This document shows positions 41,001 to 53,100 of a DNA stretch of 64,000 nucleotides, piece by piece. The stretch is from Margaritifera margaritifera (taxonomy: Eukaryota > Mollusca > Bivalvia > Unionida > Margaritiferidae), in contig JAQPZY010001560.1 in assembly GCA_029931535.1 (NCBI GenBank), positions 3,844,001 to 3,908,000 of the forward strand, given 5' to 3'. Position 1 is the first letter of the stretch, and every line of letters begins with the position of its first letter. The position numbers were made by a program, and so were the translations under genes. The notes under the pieces are model-generated. The model did not search any database. It was given only the letters and a program-made list of their open reading frames with translations, and was not told where the DNA came from.

Positions 41001-44000
41001 TGGACCAGGTCAAAAACAGAGAAGCAGTGGCTGCCATGCATAGGTAAGGATTTCCTATTAAGTCACTGCTGTCATTGTAATATATAAGAAAAAAAGGAAA
41101 CCATCCTGTTTAATAATAGATTGCAACCAACATGGTACAAATTTAGTTGAGAGGATAAAATTTTAACATTATAATCATTGTGCAACTATTATAAAGATCA
41201 TTAGAAATTTACATATACTTGTCTGAGACAAACCTAGTCCTGAAGAGCTTATGCAATGGCCTGTCATCCATGTAACTGTCGTCCATCTGGTAGTACAAGT
41301 TTGTTATCGCTCTTAAACTATTGCAGGAATTGTGCACATGTTCATCCTACAGATCATGGAAAAGGTCATTTTACCAGTGAAACGAAAATTGAATGCAGAA
41401 TGAATGCGAACAAAATGATGACTGCATTTTCACAGATGCTAACTTCTCTAATTTCAGTGGAGTTTCTCAGAATATTTTATGGAAAATCCACATGCTGAAT
41501 TATCACTTTTCTCCGATTTGATGCATCAGTTTTATGCTAAATTGATGTTTTAAGCAGTAAAAATTCTCCAAGGTAAGAAAACGTGCCATTCTTGGTTCTG
41601 GTTCAGTAATGGGTACATGTACTATATGTTTTCCTTTCCACTGCTGGATGCAGTACAAGCAAAATGAGTACCAGTCTATATAATTCGATTCGCAGGGATG
41701 AAGGTGTCTGATGGAACACCACTGAGAAAGAAAAAATGAATTTCGTGTCAAAATCAACAATGTTTGGAAGAGTATTCCAATAAGTTTTGTGCAAATTATA
41801 TAAATCTAGCACAAGAAAGAAAGTATCATCTATTGGGACAAACTTTAAGATGAAAACACACATGGATCTTGTGAAGGCATGTGAAGAGACACCAAAAATG
41901 TCAGAATTATTCATGCACGAAACACATAAAAACCACAACGAATAGTGTGAGACCTGGTCTCAAAAGCACCAGGAATAATTCAACCAATGACATAGAAGAA
42001 TTTCATCTTTTTCAAGTCATGGAAATCGGCAACGATTTCTCATAATTGAATCCATTGATGAAAATCAAAGTTAGCAAAGCTCTCACCTTTATTGATAGTA
42101 AAAGCACTTCAGGGCTCGGCTGGAGAGCGAAAGAGTTCCAAAACACTTAGCTTGGCCGATTACTTGTGGAGTATACCTACAAAGCTCACTCTAGTTAATC
42201 TGCTTAGCTCAAAGCAATTTGTGGAGATGCTCATTAAGGTATTTCTACACAAGTCTCTTATCTAGAGGTGTAATGCAATCAAGAGATTTGGACGGCTGCA
42301 ATCACACTTACGTGCTTATAAATCTCAGATCTTAGAATGTCCCCCAAGTGAAAAGAATCAACTTTCGCCTAACGGCAAGCTGATTCCCACAAACACTTAA
42401 CATTCTGACTTTCGCATGTGCCACTTTGTCTCATCAATCAAAGCTGGTTCTTGAATATCCCAGTTGACCCTTTAATTCCTAATCCTTTGTGGTACTTTAA
42501 CTGCTAGAAATATGGCTACCACAAAGATGTCTGCAAGAAGAAACCAGTCTGCTCCAGGTGTGGGCAGGACTGTCAAAATGGATTGTACGTCACAGAGAAA
42601 ATCTCTTGTGCGAATTGCCAAAGCAACCACTTTTCTTACTAAACAGACTACCCTAAAAGGAAGCAAGAGAAGGAAATACAATGAGAAAGGCCTGAGCTTC
42701 CCTGTGGCCGGAAAGTTTGTGGAAGCCACCACTCCACTAAACACTGCTGGCAAATCCTATGCCAGCGCAGCTAAGGTGGAGAGGAAACCTTCCATAAATT
42801 CTGTCTTCCCAAACAGACATTACCTGGCCACAAGACAAAACCAAGTTTACAGTCTTGACACCTCCCAAACCGAGTGAGCAGAATAGGTGATTAGTCCATC
42901 CAACAGTGCGACAAATAAGAAACCAATGTTACAAGTAAAAATTCAGTTAGTTTCAGCCCTCGAAAAGAGCGGCAAACCAGTGGTCATAGTAACAGTGTTA
43001 CACATCGGAAACCCAACTCGACTGGAGAGAAATTGGTTAGATCCAGTCCACCAAAGGAGCAGCAGACTGTTGGCATCAGTGAAAATGAATACTTGTTACT
43101 GAATAAAGAGCGAATTGAAGAATCTACTAAATTTTTAAAAGAATCTCTTTAATGAGTTTGGAAGTCTAGAAAGTATGGACACTGGGGAGTCCCCTGATGC
43201 CATGCTCGGGAATCTCCTATTTCCACCGCTTCCATAAATGTCTTACACCATAATACATACGATTTGCTGAGGTTTAAAGGCAAATATTTATGAAATATGC
43301 CTTCTACTTAAAGAACGTGACCCATTAGCTGTCTTCCTGCAGGAGACCTTTTGAAAAGAAAGCAATGGATTTGGTCAGAAACATTTCATAACCTACAACA
43401 ACTCTTTAAGAAATATTGACAAGGCTGCTGGTGGAGTATCCATCATCATAAAAAAAACTCCTCAGCCAAATTATTCTCGGTACTACAATACATTCTATAA
43501 CTGTGTGTGTCTATACACAAAACTCCTACACTTTGCTCTATATATCTCTCTCCAAGCACTCCAATTAATCAGTCAGATCATGACCATCTTATTGAACAGT
43601 TACCAGCACCTTTTGTTCTGTTGGCAACTTTAATGGCCACCTTACACTTTGGTGCTGTAAAGATGTAAATGAGAGAGGGAAGAAAATAGAAGATTTTGTT
43701 TCAAAACACCATCTTTGCCTTTTTAATGATAAGTCATATACCTACTTGCATTCTGCCACAGGATCCTTTTCATCCTTAGAGCTGACCATCTGTGATCCGT
43801 CCCTTTTACTTGACTTTTCATAGGAGGTTGGTGATGACCTCTGGGGGAGTAACCACATTCCAGTATACTTAAGTATTAATACTCCCAAACTTCAAAGGCT
43901 AGGGCAGAGATGAAGATTGAACAAGGCTGATTGGGAAACATTTAAGTCTCTGCAAATCAAATTTTACAGTTGATCATTTCGACAACAAAGTGGGTCCTTT

Positions 44001-44127
44001 CCTTAGTAACAAAGATACTCTGGCTGTTTCTGGGGATACAATACCAAAAACTTTAGCGATTACTAAAGGTGTCAGCAAACCATGGTTTTATGATGCTTGC
44101 AAAGACCCCATGAGAGAACGGAAAAAG

Positions 44128-44182
<55 letters not shown>

Positions 44183-47100
44183 TCAGCATGGCATATAGTA
44201 TGGAAAATCATTCGCAAAAATGAAAACAGCTCTGTATCCTACACTTAAAGAAATCTGATGAAATGGTCAACGACCTGATCAGAAATCACAAATACATTTG
44301 CTAAAACTTCTAAAAACTTATGCCATGTCAAAAACCTGTTAGAAATCAGTGGAGCTTATATGGTGCAGGTTTGTGGGAATTCCGCGGTTCATGACAATCT
44401 GGCCCAAATTGAATGAATCAATGCACCAAAAGTCCCACAGTTTGATTGATGCTAGCACATATTCTGCATTTGGATGTGGGACATCTTTTTTTTAATCAAA
44501 AGAAAGAGACAGAGTTTGGGCAAAATGGCGCACAAAAGCAGATATATTTCTGTTCTCATATCATGTGGTGAAGTCTTTCAACAAGAACATCCCACCTTTC
44601 CATTAATAATTATTTACCAAAATAATTGGCTCGTCGAGGCTTTTCAGACATAAATTTTTTGATCCTTTCTAACTTGAAAATATTTAAATCTTTCCTGAAA
44701 CAAACTAATGCCTATAACACTCCTATAGGCTGAAAAATGTACAAAAAGCAGAAGTTTTTCCTGCAGTCACAAATGCCATATGATTGGAATGGTGCAAAAG
44801 GGATTTCATTCCTGTATATTTTTGTCTGTGAAAAGTTTGACCTTTTGAGACTCTGATCTTGAACAGAATTTTCTCCACTTTATTTTCAAGCTTGACATTA
44901 AAAGTTAGAAATACTGCTTTTATGTATTTTGTGCTTAGAAGCTCATTACCAGGGTGGAAATGAAATAGGGAAAGATTTTACATTTGCTGGGTGTTGTATA
45001 TGGGTAGCCAATGCAAGACTGCTTTGACATGTGCTCGGTCAGTAGGAGCGCGCAGGTCGAAAAGAACTTTGCTGGATTATTTTAAATGAAGAGACAGTGA
45101 ATGACAATATCTTGTTGAAACGGAATCAGATGATTTGAACATAGCACCCCGATGCAAGTGCTAGCAATAAAGCAAAAATTAGGGCATAATTTCCAATCAA
45201 ACTGGCTTGGGAAATGGTTGTGGTTAGAAAAGTCCGAGATGGTGATGCTGTGAAAACTGTGAAACACAGAAAACAAGCACTTTTACTGTAGGTTGCACAA
45301 ACTATAGGACCAATATGATAGACGAGCACATAAATTCAGCTGAAAATGTGACAGCTGTAGGGGCAGAAACCATGAAAAGGATTTTGAGGAGGTGATTACT
45401 GGCCTGACTAAAGCTTGCTTTTCTTCGCATTGTAGTTCTGTATTGGTATTGCTGAAGTCCATACCAGTCTGAGTTCATTATAAAGTTCTTTCAGAAAGTT
45501 TGTCTTCTTTTTCTTGTTTTCTTGTGTTTTGTGTTTTACATATTTTACAAAAGAAATCAATTGCCCTTTATAACTCTTTTCTACCTGTCATTCTTACCTG
45601 TACACTTTATTACACCCATGTTGAACATACATGAACACCATCAAAAAGGAACAAATTTGCAACTGGTAAATATTTTTTAAATCGTGGATCAGGTATACAA
45701 GCTACAAAATTGCTTAGAAAAAATAAGTCACACAATAACCTTTTGCTTGCCTGTTTTGAGGATGCTGCAATCATTGGAAATATGTTCTTTGATGTGACCC
45801 ATATTTCTAAAGTTGAATTTAGAATTGGCCCACTTTTGGAACAGGAATGAGGGAGTTGTCCCTATTTGAAAAATGCTAGGAGCAACACTGAAGAAAGGTT
45901 AATTTTACTTTCAAATCTGATAACGCTGAAGATTACAGTATTCCTTTCACTTTCAGAGAACTATTCCTGTGATCAAGTCCATTACACTTCAGCAGGACCA
46001 GATGATATCCACTATCAACTTCTGAAACACTTACCTTATATAGGTCTAAAAACACTACTAAACATAAATTTGGCAAATTGGCAACCTCCCATATCATGGT
46101 AAGAAACAACAGTGATACCAGTACATAAATCGTTAAAGGACCATTCTGACCCTTCCAGCTATCATCCTGTATCTCCGTCAAGCTGTATTTGCAAAACCAT
46201 GGTATAAATAATAATTGACTGTCTTCTCTGGTATCTTGAGTCCAATAAACTGCTATCAGACCGTTAATGTAGATTCAGATGCCAGAGAAACATGATTGAG
46301 CATTTAGTCAAACCTGAAGCATTTATTAGAAAAACTTTTAAAAAGTAAGGAAAAATATAGCTGCGATCTTTTTGACTTGGAGAAAGTTTATGACACCACA
46401 TGGAAGGACAGCATAATGAATGACCTATTCGCAGAGATGCCAACCCATATGAATTTTTGTAATTTGTACACATTTTTTTAAACCCCAGTTACAGATACAT
46501 TATGAATCAAGTAAAAATGATGAATTTGAAATGGTTAAGCTAGCTTTAAGTAGGTGATGTCTGGATCACTAGATAAGCATCGTAATTGCGCATTTTACGC
46601 ATAGAATTTGACTAAAGTTTTCAGCGTAATGCTCCTTCAGTAAGCACAGTCTATGTTGTATGATGGTGTGTTCGATCAATATAAACTATGCTATCAGCTC
46701 AAGTTCCAGATTTCCCAAGCTGTTTGAAACGATAGTACTTGATCACTATGAGAACACGCACTCAAATAGAGCCATATGATTAAAAGCACGCTGAACAGGT
46801 TTTGATGTCTAGCCACATTTATAGTGTTGCATCGAATTGGCTCCTTCAGTGTGTGTTAACCAATCTGCTTTCATGTATCTTCATCTTTTTTAACATGTCC
46901 TCTTGAGCAAAAATGGCTGACACAGGCATGAAGAGTTGGAGCAAACTGGAAAAGTTCTGTGTTTTTTAAAACTGATTACCTAGTGGTGATGGAGCAGGGT
47001 GGAATCTGAGTGATCAAACTCCGGCAAAAAGGTCCCTTCAAAAGTTGTGAATTAGGTACACTCAAGAATGGCCATGTATTATAGCATCACAAAGTGGTGA

Positions 47101-50100
47101 TTCATTGATATTGCAAGATATGTGACTCTGACACTACCATCAGCCACAGTGGAAGATATGACATGCATACACACATCAAATCATCATTGCACACTAAAAA
47201 ACAACAGCCCCCACCAAAGCAACAAACATTGAGAAATTTCTTAGGTAGTAGCAAGGCATTATCGCACATTAATGCTGTCACGAAGCCAGAATGCCTTGTT
47301 ACTAAATTTCTTGTGGTGCATAATATTCATTTTTTTTTTTCAAATACTGTATGGAAATAAGTACAGAAATATTCAATACAAGATGAATATCAGATCTGCA
47401 AAAAAATAAATTGACCATCATTTCTAAGTGAATTTTTCTGTTATTGCTTATCGAAGGGTCTAGTTATCACACCAAGATACATATAAAACTCGATTTTTGA
47501 ATTGAATAGTTAGATTTTATTACAGATTTGCATCTTGAAAATGACAAAATTTTGTCCCAAACTGCGGATTTTTAGGCTGGTGATTACAGATTTTCACTAT
47601 TGAGGGTTGGCATCTCTATATTCAACCTAGGTCTTAGGGGCTGCCTACCTATACTTATATACAGTTTTATTAAAGATAGAAATGTAAGAGTTAAGGCACC
47701 ACCTTTTCTGAAAGCTCTCCTCAGGATAGGGTTGTACCTAAATTGAAATTTCTAATAAAAAAAAAAAGTTTAATCATCTTTTGAATTCTCATTCCGCTCT
47801 GAGATGAGGTGGTATTGTGCCGATCGCGTATAGGACACGCATATCTGACTCGTACATACCTTCTCGAGGGTAAACCTCAACCAAAGTGCCTACCCTGCCA
47901 GTGTCCAAAAAAATGATGAGATGATAGCTGAAATGTGAATGGAGTGCACAACTGAACAAAATGAACTCTGAATGCCATCAAAATGCAAATGAAATGCAGA
48001 TTTGGTAAAAGTGTTTCAGGATCTGTAAATTAAAATGTCCTTTGGACAGCCAAGATGGTCACCTTGAAAACCTTTTTATTGTTACTCTTAAACAGATGGT
48101 CATATCAACATGGGGTTTTCACCAAAAGACTTCTTATGATGTCTAGTTGGTCCTAAATAAAAATAGTGTTAATCTGATGTTCATCATGGTCGTATCAACA
48201 AGGGGTTTGCAATACAAGACTTATGAAGCCTTGTTGATTCTAAATGAAATTAGTGCTGATCAGACCTCCAACATAGCTGTCACCTGGAAAATCATGTTGC
48301 TTCTTTTCGTGGATGGATGGTCATATTGATATGGGTTTTCACTAAAATACATCTTGTGATATTTAGTTGGTCCTGAATGATAAATATTGATGATTAGAAA
48401 TCCAGTGTGTCCACCATGGTAGCCATCTTGAAAATCTTCTTGTCGCTACTTCTCCTGAACAAAGAGTTGTAGCAATATGGGCTTTTCGCTGAAAGACTTC
48501 TTATGATACATAGTTCATCCTAAATGAAATTGGTGCTGATCAGACCACCAAGGTAGCCATCTTGAAAATCTTGTTATGGCTGCTCCTCCTGAACATGTGG
48601 ACCCATGGTAGCCATTTTGAAAATTGTTATCACTATTCCTCTTTAAGGTATGATCGTATCGACACGTTTGTTCTCTCACTAAAACACTACCCACTGCATG
48701 TAATTGGTCCTAAATGAAAATGATGCTCATGTGATCTCCAACAATGTGAACAATCTTGTTACAGCTACTTCTGATGAATGGACAAGCTTTTATTTTATTT
48801 TCTTTCTTGCATTATATAGTTGTTGCTGTAATAAAATAATGCTGATACAAACTCTAAAATGGCTGGATTGACACTTCTCGCTATACGTAGTTGGTTCTAA
48901 ATGAAATAAGGAGTGTAACTTCCCAAAATGTGAAAAATCATGTTACAGCTACTTCTCCTGAAAAGTAACCTTTCTTGCAAATATTTGGTTGTTCCTTTAT
49001 TAAAATGATGCAGATCCAACCTTCAAAATGGCTGCCTTGATGGCTATCCTGAACATTTTTATATGGCTAATTTTCCTGATTGGATGGTCATATTGACCTG
49101 GGATTTCACAAAAACACTACAGCAATTTGTAACTGGTTTTGAATGAAAAAGCATACATGCCAACCATTACGCTTTTTTTCCACTTAATTACGTCTTACGC
49201 TCGCCCGTATGTGGATTATGCTTTTTTTGGTACATTAAAAAAAAGCAATAAAAAGTTGTGTTTGTCATTTTTATTATCATCTCTTTAATCCCACACATAT
49301 AAATTTGAGAATATTCTAATACAAAGACTGTTCCATAAGAATAGCATAAGAGTACATTTGTTCCTCTTAGACATACATGTACTTTCCTCATTTTCTATTT
49401 GTAGCAGCTGTATATGAAACATTTCCAAGAAAACAGGCGGGTTTCTTCAATTTGAAAATGTATCTCACAGGTTCATTATATTTTGATAATATAATTAGGT
49501 AGCAGACCAGTCTATACTTTAAAAAAAAATGGCACCAGATGTTAAGCAAAACAGGCACTATTGATGTGACTTGTAATGTTATATGTCTGAAAAATGTTAG
49601 AGGAGAGGGATCTATTTAAACTTCAAAAAAATGTTGGATCATAAAAAAGAAAAATCAATAGTGCTTTACAAATTTAAAGAAAAGAATATGAGTGATGTAA
49701 TACAGCACTCGGTTTGAGCACATCATCATGCTCATTGCAGAATTTGTGGACTTGACTTTACGATCATTCAGCGAAAGTTCAATGTGTAGACTAGTTAAAT
49801 TGAGTGTTGTATATAAATAATTTGTTAGTATGTTTTGTGTTTGTATTCTGGTACTAATCCACGCATATTTTGCCCATTTATGATAAGAATTTTAACCAGC
49901 TGCAGATCCAGGTTAGTAGCAAAAATTAATGTACATTTTTCATACAGTTTATTGTAATTATGGCATGTAATATATAGATTACACTTTTTATGCTCAGATT
50001 ACGCTTTTTTTGCGATGTAGGTTACGCTTATGCCGCTCTAGGGGTTGGCATGTATGAAAAAGGTGAACATCAGACCTTTAACATTGCACCATAGTGGCCA

Positions 50101-53100
50101 TCTTGAAAATCTTGTTACCACTGTTTGTATGAATGGTGGCATTGATGTGGATTTTTTAAAAAAACTTTTAGCAATAGATAATTGGTTCTCAAAGAAAATC
50201 GTGCAGATCTGACCACCAACATATCCACACTTTTGTGAAGGAGTTGAAAACCAGACATAATTGACTTTGGGCTCAAGTTAGAGTTCATGGCTTGTCATTT
50301 TTTTTATATTAATTTCATGGAGGGTATGAACACAGTCGCTTGTTCATATACAACTAAATATTGAACAGGATTTGTATTTTGTAGCATTCCAAAAAGCAAG
50401 TTGATGGTCAGTACAATGACATTAAGTCATCGGTGTTGACATTTTTAAAATTTTTTTTTAGCTGTTCTTGTGAGCATGGTAACACGAACAATTATGAATG
50501 GATTTTTATCCAATCCAGTCTGTGGGTATGTATGTATAATACCTTGAATGATGCCAGTTCAAGAACATTTTACCCACAAATAATTCTCTGTTTAACCAAA
50601 CTTAGCATGTGGGTATATCTTGACGTTGTCTGAGAATGGTTGTTTCAGACTATGTCAGTGATCTTCTTTTGGTGATGTAAGGTTCAATGTCAAAGGCCAT
50701 GACAAAGGATTTTGTACAGTGCTTACATGTATCATGTGAACATGTTAACTTGAACATGTAATAAAATATTCTTGTTACCAAATTTGATCCATTGGAGTTT
50801 CTCAGGAATATCAGAGATGGTTTCAATACTTAGCAGTTAAAAAGAATAAAACAAAAGTAGAAACTTATCTTGGATTAGTAGAAATTCTTGTTGGCCCCTA
50901 GAGCATCAGTCCCTTTGATAGTCTCTTGTTTTTTGTGTGTTTGCATGCATTTATTAATAGAATTTTTATCATGAACATAATTGTAATGATTTCAGGGAGG
51001 GTATTCTGTTCAGTTTATCTAATGCTGATGCTGATCCCAATACACCGCCTCCCTGTATGGCCTTCCTGGAAGTTCTTTGTGAATTTACCAACAAGCTGAT
51101 GAAGCAGGATAAGAAGACAGTGTATGTACTTTTTACATTTTCAGTTTTAACTTCATTGTAGTACAAAAGCTCCTCAATTTTGTAAAACATTTTGATTCTT
51201 CTGACATTTTAAGGTTGGGCAGGAATAGATTGAATGCGGAGTCTCATCTCAGTCTGCGTGGTACATTGACTGTATTAGGGCACGCTTGACGAAGTTCAGC
51301 AGAGTCCAGTAGTAATCACATTTGTCCATCTGTCTGTCCTTCAGCAGTTTGGTTTCTGCAGGATAACTTTACTGGGAATTGTTGGATTTTAACCAGCTTT
51401 GGTATGCAGCTTTATATGATGAGACCTCAAAGGAGTTCAATATCCAGCCTTCCTTGTCATTTAGAAGAGTTATGGCCCCTGATTACCTAACCTCCCTGAT
51501 GTTTGTTTCCGAAGCTCAACTTTACCATGGATTGTTCGATTTTAACCAAATTTGTTATGCAGCTCTACATTGATGAGACATTGAATGAGTTCCGTATGCA
51601 GCATTCCCTGATATCATTGATAGGAGTTATGCAGACTGATTATCCATCCTCTTGACTTTGGTTTCCATAGCATAACTTTTGCAGGGTTTGTTAGATTTCA
51701 ACCAGATTGACATGCAGCTTTATATTGATGAGATCACAAATGACTTCAATTTCTAGGATTCCATGACATCTTTTAGAGGAGTTGTGCCCTCTGATTGTCT
51801 GTCTTCCTGACTTTGGTTTCTACAGAGCAGATTTACAAAGGTTTGTTGGACATCATCTAAATTTGATTATATGGCTTGATTTTAATGAGACCTTGAACGA
51901 GTTTAATTTCCAGGTAAACATAAAGTACAGCAGTTATGCCCTCCAATTGTTTTTCCTCCTGACTTTGGTTCCTGCTAGATAACTTTACTCTGAAGTTTGT
52001 ATTGATGAGACCTTGAATGGGTTAGTTTCCAGTGTTTCACAGTGTTATTTAGAGGAGTTATGGCCCATGATTTCCAATCATGCCTACTTGGGTTCTGCCA
52101 GTAAGACATGCTGTCCGTGGGAGTGTCATAGAGTATACTGCCAGTAAGACCACTTTATACTGAAGCACAAGACACGTATAATTTTACTACTACATAATGA
52201 AATGGGATCCATGACCATACTTGCCTTATAACAGGAACTGTTTTATAATCAATGGCCTTATAGTGAGGGATTGCTGTATAACATGCACCTTTATATTGAT
52301 CAGATCTCGAGTAAGTTGGATTTCAAGCATTCCACTTTGTCATTTAGAGATGTTGTGACCCCTGAATGTCCATTGCTCTAAATTTGGTTTCCCGACACAA
52401 GTTCACATGTTTAAGGTCCTGCTGAACAAATTTTAGTGAGGAGGGCCCTTTGCAATGTACTCGTTGCTGATAGCTCTTGTTTAGACCATATACCTGCCTA
52501 CATTATTTCATGCCTATTTTTGTGACACCTGTGACGAATGTGCCCAAAAGGTGAGACTTAGTAGTCATAATGTCTCCATCCATCTGTCTGTCCATTTTTG
52601 GTTCAAGTGTTTTTAAAAGGGCAATATCTCATCAGGAGATCAAAGTCAGATGTGAGAATCACATTGCTGAAATGGTTGCTATCACCTTGCACTTATCTTT
52701 CAGAGCATTAACAACTTAAAGAATATCCAAGTTTGTTTTACTTATTTGTTTGTTTTTTCCTTCTGCTTTTTAAAAATCTATTTATGCATTGAGTATCAAA
52801 ATAAAATATAGAGAAAGTTCAATTTCCATATAAAAAAAAATACTCCTTGAAAACTTTACAAGTCCTGGAAAACTCCTTTTAAAGAATTTTTTTTATGCAT
52901 ACCATGTTTCCATGGGATAAAAATATCGCTACTGGTGTGGAGGTCAAAAAGTGAAGGGTCAAGTCACAGTGGTAAGTGAAAGGTCAAGTCACAGCGGTGA
53001 GTTTTTTGTATGGGGTGTGTGGGGGTGGTGACTTACATGTCAATTGATAGGCATTCTACATTTAACCAGATTCATGTTGTAGATAGTACAGCCTTGGAGA

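Larger units (their letters stand above)
42480..47912 (+). pseudogene. I/Jockey-type LINE relic, multiply interrupted
   Basis: Domains in order: ORF1 zinc knuckles at about 42535-42640 ([10 protein letters not shown], then [11 protein letters not shown], out of frame with the 42512 frame), and an ORF1 tail with [20 protein letters not shown] and YASAAK. An APE-type endonuclease follows at about 43260-43860 ([34 protein letters not shown], and a degraded SDHFPV site reading SNHIPV). The linker is at 43990-44340. RT N-terminal motifs lie at about 45980-46430 ([41 protein letters not shown]), then GLRGCLPTY after an insertion. A C-terminus is near 47810-47890 ([20 protein letters not shown], then CLPCQCP). 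Many stops and frameshifts; the RT catalytic YxDD region is deleted near 47760. The RIGH.LT...L ending is usual in I/Nimb and Jockey-group elements. Confidence 0.85.
41044..50995 (+). other. Intron 9 (10 kb)
   Basis: Contains a weak composite-repeat head at about 41225-41345, the I/Jockey-type LINE with insertions (about 42480-47912), composite repeat A copy 6 with its inserted transposon, and a solo composite tail at 50790-50930. Stretch 41350-42470 is unassigned. Confidence 0.88.
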
